Assembly (NCBI GenBank): GCA_013176395.1
Contig: JABMLP010000013.1
Coordinates: 868,001-932,000 of the forward strand
Direction: 5' to 3'
DNA length: 64,000 nucleotides
From: Venturia oleaginea
Taxonomy: Eukaryota; Ascomycota; Dothideomycetes; Venturiales; Venturiaceae
In this document: piece after piece, positions 10,877 to 22,339 of the stretch
Numbering within the stretch: the stretch's first letter is position 1
How the letters are laid out: every line of letters begins with the position of its first letter
Notes under the pieces: model-generated
Database searches by the model: none
What the model was told of the DNA's origin: nothing
The model's input: the letters and a program-made list of their open reading frames with translations, nothing else
Position numbers and translations under genes: made by a program

Positions 10877-11458
10877 AGTGAGAGATGGTAAATTTTAATC
10901 GTTTGCAAAGATATCACTGGACCGAAGGTACTGGACATCTTTGAAGATGCCATGCTGGGTTGATTGACGACAGTGGAGAGCGCATAGCATCGGATCTCAT
11001 TGATTGTCATCAAAGCGGTATCGGTTGAATATCATCCGAATTCACGTTTGGAACATAGAGATGAGAAGTCAGTAATTATTTCGATAAGCTGCCCCTAAAC
11101 GCGAAAGGGAGACGGATAGGCTTCACAGAATTGATCCAGGCATTTCAGACTTTGAGTTGTGTCTCGATATGGTAGGTGAGTGGCGCGAGATTTTTCACGA
11201 CGAGGCTGAACGGATATATGTAAGGCCTCAAGCTTTTGATTCAGTATTGCTATTTCTGCAAACTGTATTGAACTGAATTAGCTCGCATTGATACCTGTCT
11301 TAACCTGACGTTATCGGCCATTACATCCTTTCCTCACAAACAATAAAAAACAGCCACAAGGCTGAGCGTCCGGACCAAGTCTGAACGTCTTGCAATGATC
11401 AATGTTCTTCCTTTTCATCCTTCACAAGAACCTCATCCCCAATTACTTTCGGCCAAGG
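10877..11458. other. Promoter side of the aldolase gene, otherwise empty
   Basis: Upstream region of the minus-strand aldolase gene and the 3' flank of the degenerate LRR-like gene. I see no gene, repeat or RNA in it. Confidence 0.4.
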
Positions 11459-12215
11459 TCAAACCTCTCGATCTGGAGTCAATGCTGTAAACGGTTCCAT
11501 CACCTCTCCCTCCTCTAACGGATAGCCAAAGCTTACACCCTTACCTCGCTCAACCTCACTCAAATCCAATAGAATACCAGCACGATGGATCCACCAAGAA
11601 AACATGCGATCTGTGTTAAAAAGGAGAAAACCATACCCAATTTTCGAAGATTGGTAAAACGTTCGAATAGACAATATAAAAAAGGGGTTTGTTCAATGGA
11701 CCTATCGCCTCCCCATTGGAAATTGGTGAGTCGAATGTCTGTAATCGTGATCAGACGCGACTTTTGACCGTTGAGGTGATGGAACGCGATTCCGTTTTGA
11801 AGACAAAGTATTGCAGGAAGGCCGCGCTGAGGAACCCTATAGGCCTGGTATCCATCAATAGATATATGCTTCAAACCAAGTGGAAGGATGTCGACCCCAT
11901 ATTGTAGTGCTTGGGTAGATCTGAGCTCCAGAGTTACCAGTTTCGAAAGTCTCGCCAATGCCTGTTTCATCTTTGGCATGGATGGTACAACTGAAAGCAC
12001 TAGATGTTCCAGATTGGGACAACCGAGTAGTAGTGTTCCGGCAAGAGATTCCCAGTACTTGTGCTTGAAAATAAGAGTATCTGAAAGAGTGGAATTGGTC
12101 ATCAAACTGAGGTATTTGGTGTGTTTTGTAAGGTCTGGCTGGAAAAATAGCTTGTGGCAGACATGCTGAAGAGTGTCGCAGCGATCGGATTATCGAATTG
12201 TTCATCAGGTCTGAC
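11459..12215 (-). pseudogene. Degenerate leucine-rich (F-box-like) protein gene
   Basis: A leucine-rich stretch reads on the minus strand from about 12215. It includes KHTKYLSLMTNSTLSDT, GTLLLGCPNLEHLVLSV, LARLSKLVTLELRS and a hydrophobic-repeat pattern typical of fungal F-box/LRR proteins. Near 11640 the frame appears to shift: one frame becomes hydrophobic noise while another continues plausibly to EEGEVMEPFTALTPDREV, ending at 11459. Upstream, the coding frame is closed by a TAA at about 12190 without a good splice acceptor, so no start can be assigned. Short frames between 12267 and 12792, including an ATG at 12792, may be further exons but do not join. I see no F-box motif itself. It may be a pseudogene or a poorly resolved multi-exon gene. 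Confidence 0.4.
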
Positions 12216-12814
12216 GATTGCGAGGCGGAATTCTGATCGTGATTCTCGTGATGGTCAGAAACGAAGTTATTTGCCGATGCGACAGCTGCGGGAAAGACAA
12301 GGAATTCTTGCTACATATAGTGAAGGGATATTGTCCAAATGACATCGTGGCAATGTGTTACTCTCAGCTCGATAACGGTTGGTGTACTGCGAGATTCCCT
12401 TTGAGAGAATGATAATAAACAAATGTGAACAGTCTCCAAGGGAAGCTGCGGCTGTAGCAACGCGAATCTGTCCCGATTTCAACTGCTGGACCATTGTAAG
12501 ATTCCAGAAGGGCATGTTGAGTGAGACTAGTGAGCATATTATTTATATCATGGCGAAGCAATATTTTCGTGATTGTGAGTGGAGTCCTGCGTTCGGGAGA
12601 CAGAGACGGCTATAGCCAAGTATCTCGACTCGATCTGATCGACGGTATCTGGTTCGATCTTACTATTAGACAACATCCATTTATTATTGGAGTCCATGTC
12701 CTTTGACGGAGGAGTCGACACGCTTGAAAGTCTACTTTGCTGGCCGACCACTTCCTCATCTTCACATCGGCGAATATTTCACCGTCATCCATGGTCCCCG
12801 ACGTGCTAGCATTC

Positions 12815-13980
12815 TTACTCTAATTCAATATTCTGCAACCAGTCCACAATGGCTAGAATTTGATTAGCACATTGTCACGACTGAATCCGGCGAATTCAAC
12901 GTACTTTTCCTGAATGCCTCGGGGTTCTCACTGATGACCCAATGTCCACTTTCTATATCGGCCAACTCAAACTTAGGGAAGAACCGCCCAATGATCGGTA
13001 ACATTTCGTCAGCAACATACGGACTCTTGGTGCCCCTAACAAACAGCGTAGGCTTATTATACCGAATCGCATCCGGATCCTTGTAAGGGAAGTCACCCAT
13101 ATCGTCCAGATGGGCGGCAAGGTAGCTTAGCGGAACGCGCCAGATGAGATGGGATTTGTCTTCGGAACGTATCAGGTTGGTGAGGAGGAATTGGCGCACT
13201 GCTAGATCCTGCACGTCGACGCGAATTAGCTGATCTGTATCTACTGCCTGTGTCGAGAGTGGGACACACAGACGGTGCCCAGTCTGGCCAAAATACCTTT
13301 GCGTATGGTTTCAGAAGTTCATCTGCTTCAGATTGTTTCTTTGGCTTTGCTCTTTCTACATCCTTCATGCCCTTAATGTACATTCCGAAGTCGGTTTTCA
13401 AAGCTGCGTCGACGGGCGCGTTGTCCACGGCTATAAGCGTTGCTACCTTTTCGGGATAGCGTAGAGCTACCACCATGGCTGTTTTTGCGCCCATAGAATG
13501 TCCTATCAAAGTGCTGTCTTTGAGATTGTGTTCGTCGAGGAATTGCTCAACGTCCAGAGCGAGGTGAGAGTAATCATGAACAGGGTCGTGAGGAGAATCG
13601 CCATGATTTCGGAGGTCCTGTGAGGTGTCAGAAAATCAATTGCTTCGTAGAGAGATCGGAGTAACTCACGAGTGAGTAGACAGGTCTATCAAGTTGTTTC
13701 GCAATAACTCTAGTACAATTGTAAGTCGGGCTTCGACGTACGTACGAGGCGCGGATATACCTTACTTGCTCATACTCCTGTTGTTCTTTCTCGAGCCAAA
13801 GAAGCCATGAAGGAAAATTATGGCTGGGGGACTGGACTCGGGAGAGGCTTTGCTGCTTTCTGATTCGTACTTGTCGAAAGCGAGTGTGAGCTTGTAGAAA
13901 GGTGGCGAGTTGCTGAGCGCTCTGCGCGATATCAGCAAGTTCAATTGGCTATAGAGCGGCCGTAACCGTGGTGGAGGCAT
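12815..13980 (-). CDS. ABHD11-type alpha/beta hydrolase, probably mitochondrial
   Basis: Five exons fit on the minus strand: 13980-13766, 13709-13670, 13617-13297, 13208-12905 and 12852-12815. They total 918 nt, giving 305 residues, close to the ABHD11 / yeast Imo32 family. The N-terminus is Arg/Ser-rich, like a mitochondrial presequence. The hydrolase landmarks are present: the oxyanion strand IFLHGFFGS, the nucleophile elbow LIGHSMG (Ser126) and the C-terminal histidine in ESGHWVISENP. The last exon, TIVDWLQNIELE, is recovered only by splicing. All introns are GT-AG, with CTAAT-like branch sites in the last two. In animals ABHD11 protects lipoylated 2-oxoglutarate dehydrogenase; that role here is inference. 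Confidence 0.88.
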
Positions 13981-14395
13981 TGTTGTATGGTTGTGATGTC
14001 GTTAGTCTGCACAGATTCGCGGCTCAAAGAAAGTCAATATATCGGCGGTTCTCGGGAGATTTCCAAGTTCCCGCTTTAATAACGCCATGTATCTGTGCCA
14101 TCCTTGCATGGCTAATGTCCTGGTAGGACTATTATAGATCCCAAAAGACGTTTTACTTGCATGGTAGTCAAGCTTTCCCCGCATCTTGTTATTCTCTGCC
14201 TTGCTCTCCTCCCCGGATTTCAAATAGAGGTGGAGTGATTCACCGATTGTCACTTTTCTGCTCCTTCATAAAACTGCTTTGATAGAAGCTCGAAGGGCTC
14301 GATTTAATGATCCAGTATGGAGAACATGCAGCCTTTCAGCTTCAATTTGCCAGCAAGTGAGTAACTTGTCTCACCCACCTATCCAGCAAGATCCG

Positions 14396-15539
14396 ATGCC
14401 TTTACGCAGGCAGTGGCTCATACCAAACATAGATGCAGCTCTTCAAAACCAACATGCTAGAGCGACTCCTGGAACAGTTGGACTCCTCGAGTCGACCATT
14501 CTTCCTTCCTTTGGTATCCAGTCTGGAATCTCCCTCATAGCCTATGCCGCTGCGCGTTCCACGAACCGCGTCGAGCTGAAGGATTGGCTTTGGCCCTCTG
14601 GACAAGTCCTCAATGTCTGGTGGAGCGCGATTGGCCGTCGTATGTACTACGAAGGCATCTCACTCAACACAGCTGTTTCGTCTTTGTCTTGGAGCGAGAA
14701 GCTCCTAGTCGGAGGCTTCACTCTCTGGGGAGGTCGACTCTTCTACCGCATTGTGAATCGCAGCGTCAAGCGTGGAACAGATGATCCTCGATATGACGAA
14801 CTCAAGCAAGAAGAAGGTTTCTGGAACAAGTCCTTCTTCACCGTCTTCCTGCCAGAGGCTGCAGTCCAAGCCCTAATCACACTCCCTTTCACTGTACCAT
14901 TTCTCGCTTTACCATCAGAGACATTTCACGCACCCAGCGAGTACTATGATCTCGTCCATGGACTCGCTGTTGGTCTTTTTACCGCCGGATTTGGACTCGA
15001 AGTTCTGGCTGATCAGCAACTCGACGCGCACTTGGCTTCGGGAAACAGCTCGGAACTGCACAGAGAGGATGTGTGGAGCATCGTGAGACATCCTAAGTGA
15101 GTCATGGTTTTGGGGTTTTGCTTCCTCCATTTCTTCGTCCGATTCTATTTTGTCATATGAGTCTTGCTTTTGTTCCGACCTTCCTCCTTCATCACGCGAT
15201 ACTGACATGTCCAGCTATCTCGGTGACGCGCTTGTCCACGCATCATTCCCGATTCTTCTGTACGGAAGCGGCTTGCTGCATCCCCTCTCGTTGCTCGGAC
15301 CGCTAGCCAATTACCTGTTCCTGAGACACATTGGTGGTACAAAACAAAAGGAGAAGCACCAGGAACGTCGCTATAGTGCCTCGGATCCTGAGAAATTCGC
15401 TCAATTAGAGCAGTGGAGGAAGGAGAACAATAGCTTCTGGCCACAGGCGAAGGAGGCTCAGAATCCATGGCTGTGGACAGTGGTTGGTCTTGGTGTTGCT
15501 GGTGTGGGTATTGAGAAATTGCTGCGCGAGATCCTTTGA
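14396..15539 (+). CDS. DUF1295 membrane protein (steroid 5-alpha-reductase-like)
   Basis: Two exons, 14396-15096 and 15215-15539, total 1026 nt, giving 341 residues. The intron (15097-15214) has donor GTGAGT and acceptor TCCAG and lies between HPN and YLGDALVH. The protein has several hydrophobic segments and the conserved C-terminal region of the DUF1295 / steroid 5-alpha-reductase superfamily (PF06966): HREDVWSIVRHPNYLGD, a GxxxxHP turn, then a charged tail. These are multi-pass membrane oxidoreductase-like or methyltransferase-like proteins, mostly uncharacterised in fungi. The frame is open upstream of 14396, but the extra N-terminal sequence crosses a donor-like GTGAGT and looks non-coding, so the ATG at 14396 is preferred. 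The substrate is unknown. Confidence 0.82.
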
Positions 15540-16199
15540 GCATTCAATGGTGGAAGAATATCCCAAGGAAAGGCAAACAAATTGTGTAGACTGTCATTGG
15601 TAAAGCAGGCACGAATTCAAAAAGCCGTGATGTTGTCTTCTGTAGCACGGATCGCCCCGGTGCTTCTCCGTTTGTGTACTCCGCACATGCCCTCGAGCTG
15701 TTTCGTTGTTTGGCTGTTTCACGTTATTGTTCCTGCTTCGGCGTGACTCCCCGGCAAAGAAGTAAGTGAGGCGGGTACAATGGCGGTGAATCGAGTTGGT
15801 GCAAGCTGGATTCGGTGTAAAAAGGTGTGTGTATCTGCAGCAAGGGATTGGGATTGTTTTCCAACTCTTAGAATCTTATTATTAGCAGTGCGCGCTCTCG
15901 GCGTGTCCTGTCTTGTCCTGTTAACCGCATGCGTGACCCCTGCACCCAACTCTCCCTTCATAATCTCCTCGACTGAAGACATCTGAGCTTACCGTCAACC
16001 CTCATAACGTGGCGCCCTCTGCCATCCACCATCCCACTAATGAACATCTCCCGAACCCGACCCATTACCCATTGCTAGGACTCCGGCCAGCGTCGAATAC
16101 ACACAGTCTACCATTCCCCAGCCTGCCGAATCTTGGAGTGGCCTCAAGGTCTGTTGAGAACGAGCGTCGAGTGCCGTCCCGCCGCATACATCTTCCATC
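15540..16199. other. Intergenic region and myosin promoter
   Basis: Between the DUF1295 gene and the class V myosin gene. Pyrimidine-rich sequence precedes the myosin ATG at 16200. No other gene is supported. Confidence 0.45.
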
Positions 16200-19100
16200 A
16201 TGGACATATATCAGATAGGGACTGAGGCATGGGTGGCGACGAAAGACAACGACTGGATAGCCGCCAAAGTCGAATCGAAGGTGGTCGACGGAGACAAAGT
16301 CAAGCTCACTTTCCTACTCGAGAATGGAGAGGTATGCTCGAACAAATCTCAACGATATCTTGGACGAAGAGATGCTAACACAACTGTCTTTCTCAGAGAA
16401 AAGATTTCGATACCACTCTTGCAGGCGTCAAGGATGACTCGCCCGGCCTCCCACCTCTCAGGAACCCTCCTCAGCTCGAAGGCAGCGATGATCTTACGAG
16501 TCTTTCACATCTGAATGAGCCCGCCGGTACCATCTACGCATTTCAATCCCATGATAGGATTTACTGACATGCAACCGCAGTTCTGCAGGCCATCAAGATG
16601 CGCTATGCGCAAAGGGAAATTTACACATATTCAGGTATTGTCCTCATAGCCACGAATCCCTTCGATAAAATAGATTCCCTATACGTTCCTGGAATGGTAC
16701 AAGCATACACAGGCAAGCCTAGGGCCGCCCAATCACCACATCTGTTCGCCATCGCTGAGGAGGCTTTTTCGTAAGTAAAACAACTACCCAGCGTGGACTC
16801 GTTTCATGCGATGCTAACCTTTTTTAGCGACATGCTGCGGGACAACAGGAATCAAACCATCGTCGTGTCTGGCGAGTCTGGTGCTGGCAAGACCGTCAGT
16901 GCTAGACACATCATGCGCTACTTTGCAACTCGCGAACCACCAGACAATTCAGGAAAGCGGTCAAAAGGCATGGACGAGACGAGCGAAACTGAGCAAAAGA
17001 TCTTGGCGACCAATCCGATCATGGAGGCCTTTGGCAATGCAAAGACCACGCGGAACGACAACTCCTCACGATTCGGCAAATACCTCGAGATTATGTTCAA
17101 TTCCCAGAGAGAAATTATCGGCGCGAAGATCAAAGTCTATTTGCTAGAACGCTCAAGATTGGTGTTTCAACCGCTGAAAGAACGGAATTACCATATTTTC
17201 TACCAGCTGATCAGTGGTTCAACGGCAGAAGAGAGAAAGGAGTGGGGTCTGAAGCCTGTAGATGAGTTCGCGTACCTGAATCAGGGCCTCGCGTCGGTCA
17301 TTGAAAAAGTCGACGATGGCAAGGATTTCAACAACCCCAAAGACGGTGTCCGAGCCGAGTTTTCCAGGATTGGTGTTACCAAAGATATCCAGGCTCAAAT
17401 CTACAAGCTCCTTGCTTCTCTCTTACACCTCGGTAATATCAAGATCTCCGACCTCCGAGGACGAGCTTCAGTCGATCCAGACGATGAGGCTCTCATCAAG
17501 GCTTGCGAGCTTCTAGGCATTAATGCAACGACATTCGCCAAATGCATAGTTGTCCAGACCTTGACCACACGTGATAAGACATCGAAAGAACTCACTGGGC
17601 CTATGGCCATCATTGCTCGAGATTCGATTGCCAAGTACCTCTACTCAAGCTTATTTGATTGGCTTGTCGAAATTCTTAATGGCAGTCTGGCTGGCCCGGA
17701 ACTGGATTCGCAGACTGCAAACTTCATTGGTGTACTCGATATCTACGGTTTCGAGCATTTCGCCACGAACTCCTTCGAGCAGTTCTGTATCAATTACGCC
17801 AATGAAAAGCTTCAACAAGAATTCAACCAGCACGTTTTCAAGTTAGAGCAAGAAGAGTACAGTCGCGAGGAGATCAACTGGACTTTCATCGATTATGCAG
17901 ACAACCAGCCTTGCATTGATCTCATTGAGGGCAGAAATCCACTCGGAGTGCTTGCTTTGCTTGACGCACAGTCGGCTTTGCCATCGGGCAAAGACGAACT
18001 TTTTGTCGAAAGTTTGCATCACACTCATCACACCAAGTCGCCTTTCTACAAAAAGCCCCGGTTTGGAAAATCGAGTTTCGCTATCAAACATTACGCTGTT
18101 GAAGTTACTTACGAGTCGAGCGGTTTTCTTGAAAAGAACAGAGACACAGTGCCTGACGAGATCATGGAACTTCTTCGCGCAAGCACCAATGAGTTCATAG
18201 GCGACGTCTTAGCTGCCTCAGATCGAGTACGAGACAATGACGCATCGTCTGCCAACGCCAAGCCTACCGCCACGGCCATCTCAGGGCGAAGAGTTGCTGG
18301 AACAGCATCACGAAAGAAGGCCACCCTGGGAGGCATCTTCAAGGCATCCTTGTCTATCTTGATGAAAACGATCGAGGCCACCGATGTCCACTACATCCGC
18401 TGCATCAAACCCAACGAGCCAAAGACAGCTTGGGCGTTTGAGAACAAGATGGTACTTGATCAATTACGTGCTTGTGGTGTCCTTGAGACTGTGCGGATTA
18501 GTTGCGCAGGCTACCCGACCAGGTGGACCTATGAGGATTTTGGCTGGCGTTACTATATGCTTCTCCATTCTTCGCAATGGACTCCCGAGCCACGGGTTAT
18601 GGCGGACAGAATTCTTTCTCGGGTGTTTGAAGAAAATGACAAGCAGGGCGCAACAGACAAGTATCAACTGGGTCTCACCAAGATCTTCTTCCGTGCCGGC
18701 ATGCTGGCTGTTTTGGAGAACAAGAGGAACGATCGGTTGAATGACGCTGCTGTCATGATCCAAAAGAACTTGCGATGCACGTATTACCGCCGGCGATTCC
18801 TCGAGGCACGACGGGCTATCGTCGAGTTCCAAGCCACGGCTCGAGCATGGGTTGCGAAAACAAAATTCGAAGAGAATCTGAAAGCGAGAGCGGCCACGGT
18901 GATCCAGAGTTCTTGGAGGATGGCTAAAGTGAGAAAATCGTACAACGCCACCAGAAGCAGCATCATTTTGTTTCAGAGTGTTGCGAAGAGCGTGCTTTAT
19001 CGCCGCCGGCAGAAGGAGATCGCTTACGGAAAGGCTGCTGCGATGGTCACGCGCATATGGCGGACACGACAGCAGATGAGAGCCTTCCGCGAAAAGCGCA

Positions 19101-21183
19101 GGAAGATTGTTGTGGTTCAAAGCCTGTGGAGAGGCCGAGCCGCGCGCGTCGAGTACAAGGTCATGCGTGCGGAAGCTCGAGATCTCAAGCAGATTTCCTA
19201 CCAGCTTGAGAACAAGGTCGTCGAGCTAAGTCAAAGTTTGGGCACAGCCAGGAAGCGGAACAAAGACATTGAGAATGATCTGCACAACACTCAGAACGAA
19301 CTGCAATCATGGCGGACGAGACACAGCGATCTGGAGGCCAAGAACAAGGACCTTCAACGTCAAGCGAATCAGGCTGGTATCAGTGAAGCCAAGCTAAGTC
19401 AACTAGAGGCGGAGCACACCAAATTGAAGCATAGTTACGATGAGACAACAGTCAACATGCGCCGACTTCAAGAAGAAGAGAAGGCTCTTCGCCAAACACT
19501 TAAGGAGACTACTGAAGAATTGGACATCACTAAGCAACGAAGTAGCACCCAGGAGAGCGAGAAACTTACCCTTCGACAACAGCTAGCCGATATGGCTGAC
19601 CAAATGGAGCGACTTAAAATGCAGGGTCCAATCAACGGGGAGATGCCCAACGGAATGTCTCACGCTCAACCTGCTGGTCTCATCAACTTGGTATCCTCCA
19701 AACGACCGAAACGAAGAAGCGCTGGCCATGAGGCTGCTGGGCACTTGGATCGTTTCAGCGCTGCCTACAATCCTCGGCCAGTCTCTATGGCAGTCACCTC
19801 GACAGCTCATCACCAAAATCTGTCCGGCTCAACCTTCAGCCCACAAGGCGACAATGTTGAACTCGAATTGGAAGACCTGCTCTCAGATGAGGATGGTCTG
19901 AACGATGAAGTGACCATGGGTTTGATCAGAAACCTCAAGATACCTTCACCAAGCTCCACTCCTCCACCAAGTGACAAGGAGGTTCTTTTCCCAGCATATC
20001 TCATCAACTTGGTCACATCAGAAATGTGGAACAATGGTTTTGTCAAAGAGTCAGAACGGTTCCTTGCCAATGTCATGCAGTCAATTCAGCAAGAAGTCAT
20101 GCAACATGATGGCGATGAGGCTATTAATCCAGGCGCTTTCTGGTTATCAAATGTCCACGAGATGCTATCATTCGTGTTCCTTGCCGAGGACTGGTACGAA
20201 CAGCAAAAAACCGACAATTATGAGTACGACAGATTGCTGGAAATCGTCAAGCACGATCTTGAGAGTTTGGAGTTCAACATTTACCACACGTGGATGAAAG
20301 TCCTCAAAAAGAAGCTACATAAGATGATTGTACCAGCTATTATCGAATCGCAGTCGCTGCCAGGTTTTGTGACGAATGAAGGCAACCGATTCCTCGGCAA
20401 GCTTCTTCCCTCTAGCAATACCCCAGCATTCAGCATGGACAATCTGTTGAGCTTGCTTAACAATGTATACAAGGCCATGAAGGCATACTACTTGGAGGAT
20501 TCCATCATCACTCAAACGGTAACTGAGCTTTTGAGGCTTGTTGGTGTGACAGCTTTCAATGATCTCCTCATGAGAAGAAATTTTCTGTCATGGAAGCGCG
20601 GACTTCAAATCAATTACAATATCACCAGAATTGAAGAATGGTGCAAGAGCCACGACATGCCAGAGGGCACCCTGCAGTTGGAGCATCTAATGCAAGCGAC
20701 CAAATTGCTGCAGTTGAAGAAGGCAACTCTCAATGATATCGAGATCATCCAAGACATCTGCTGGATGTTATCTCCGACCCAGATCCAAAAGCTTCTCAAC
20801 CAGTACCTTGTCGCCGACTACGAGCAGCCGATCAATGGAGAGATTATGAAAGCAGTGGCTTCTCGTGTCACCGAAAAGAGTGATGTTTTGCTCTTGACTG
20901 CTGTGGACATGGAAGACAGTGGTCCCTATGAGATTGCTGAACCTCGCGTCATTTCAGCTTTGGAGACCTACACGCCATCATGTAAGATTCAGCTATCCTC
21001 TCCACACGTACTCGCCATACTAATTCCATCTCAGGGCTCCAAACCCCCAGATTGAAGCGTCTCGCGGAGATCGTTTCTGCTCAAGCAATTGCACAGCAGG
21101 ACAAAGGCGATGAGCCCCTCATCAATGGTAACGGCTTCTCCGAGCCCCACGGTCTGGCCATCAGTGAAGTCGAAGGGCTCTAA
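16200..21183 (+). CDS. MYO2: Class V myosin heavy chain
   Basis: An actin motor that carries secretory vesicles and organelles to growth sites. Five exons: 16200-16331, 16397-16526, 16581-16770, 16828-20981 and 21035-21183, 4755 nt, giving 1584 residues, as expected for fungal myosin V. Domain order: SH3-like N-terminus (about 1-60); motor with P-loop GESGAGKT (166-173), switch I NDNSSRFGK (227-235) and switch II DIYGFE (about 455); the actin-binding region; IQ motifs (about 793-921) for calmodulin and light chains; coiled coil (about 921-1085); and a globular cargo-binding tail with the DIL domain (about 1210-1510). Three of the four introns are in the first 630 nt and one near the 3' end; all are GT-AG. 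The final exon, starting WLQTPRLKRLAEIV, is only reached by splicing at 20981/21035. No lesions seen. Confidence 0.97.
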
Positions 21184-22339
21184 AGGTTGAAAATCCTCGA
21201 CATTTCGTCTTCATTACCAATTTCTTTCTTGATCGACACCCTGGCTGGCAAATTACGAAGGACATCGCATGCGCTGCTGAACATATTGGATTATAATCTT
21301 TTGTATTTTGACGTCCTCTTTCTGGAAGCGATGCGGGCGTTTCACTTGATCTGTCGTCAAGGGACAGCTTAATCTTGTTTGTGTGTGGGATTTCCGGATG
21401 TACTCTGATTCGCATCTTGCTTTGCATTTGCGGGTGGATCTGCTTCTTGCGATGGGCCCTTTTGTTATCTCATGGGAGATAGGGGCTTGCTCATGATGTA
21501 TGTGTAGATAGTCTATGGCCCGATCCTGAGATTGATCTCAGGGTATTCATAGTTGGACGACGGAATGGGGGTATTCGTTACCCGTTTCGGGATGGGGTCT
21601 TGGTTTGTTGGGGAAAATTTGATGTGGCGGATGTCTGCAAGTAGACGAGGCGGCTTTGTAGAGATCGTTCGTAGATACATGTAGCTGGGAATCTATACTC
21701 GACTCTTTGATGATTGTACATGCCGAACATTAACCTCCTTTCCTGCTTGAGATTGCCTCTGCCTTTTTGATCTGGACTGGCCGAACGGCCAGTATAATGT
21801 CAAGAACCCACACAGAATACCGCGTGAACTAGGACAAAATGACGAGAATACGAGCAATATTGTACTCAAAACCCGGACAAGGTAGACGGCCTTGTGTCAC
21901 GTGAAGCTGTGATCTGCAATTCAAGCCTTCTCCGTCGATCCCAGTCTTGTATAACAACTTTCTCCATCTCATCAAACAGTGGACAAACCCTCGACGACTT
22001 CAGAAACTAGACCTCCAAAACTTGTCGACGGTCTTCTCAGGTTTACGTCTCCCAAATTCGTGGATCAGAGGATTGCTGCTGCGCCACAAAGTACCTCATT
22101 TCCAAGACATCAAAAGACGGTGTTTGGAAGTCAGCCTGACAACGTTGCATACAATCTCTCTAATCATCCATGCAGCTGCGCGGTGTTGTGCATGACTGAT
22201 ACTTCCAGCTCTCGAGCCTACGTGGACGCTATCCACATCAAAGCCTTTCGTGGCTCTGTGATCCATGCCTAATTAATGTTGAAACTTCTTCCAGCACGTC
22301 TTCAAATCTGCAGCGACTTCAGACATCACTCTATACACA
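21184..22339. other. Intergenic region, no gene seen
   Basis: 3' flank of the myosin gene and promoter of the C78 protease gene. It contains an 18-bp palindrome (21776-21793). A frame at about 21979-22272 has no ATG at its start and is not supported as a gene. Confidence 0.45.
21776..21793. promoter_or_regulatory. 18-bp palindrome with everted CCG-AA-CGG core
   Basis: A perfect inverted repeat with 8-bp arms (ACTGGCCG) and a 2-bp centre. The CCG-N2-CGG core resembles sites of Zn2Cys6 transcription factors, and it lies about 550 bp upstream of the C78 protease ATG. It could equally be a hairpin near the myosin 3' end. A binding role is inference. Confidence 0.3.

Noticed and set aside
14002..14253. 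83-codon minus-strand frame between the ABHD11-type and DUF1295 genes
   Set aside because: Lies in the divergent promoter region and shows no family features.
18464..19120. 218-codon minus-strand frame inside the myosin gene
   Set aside because: Antisense shadow of a clearly conserved motor/IQ region.
21979..22272. Open frame upstream of the C78 protease gene
   Set aside because: Starts at GTG with no usable ATG and no upstream exon; probably leader or intergenic sequence.
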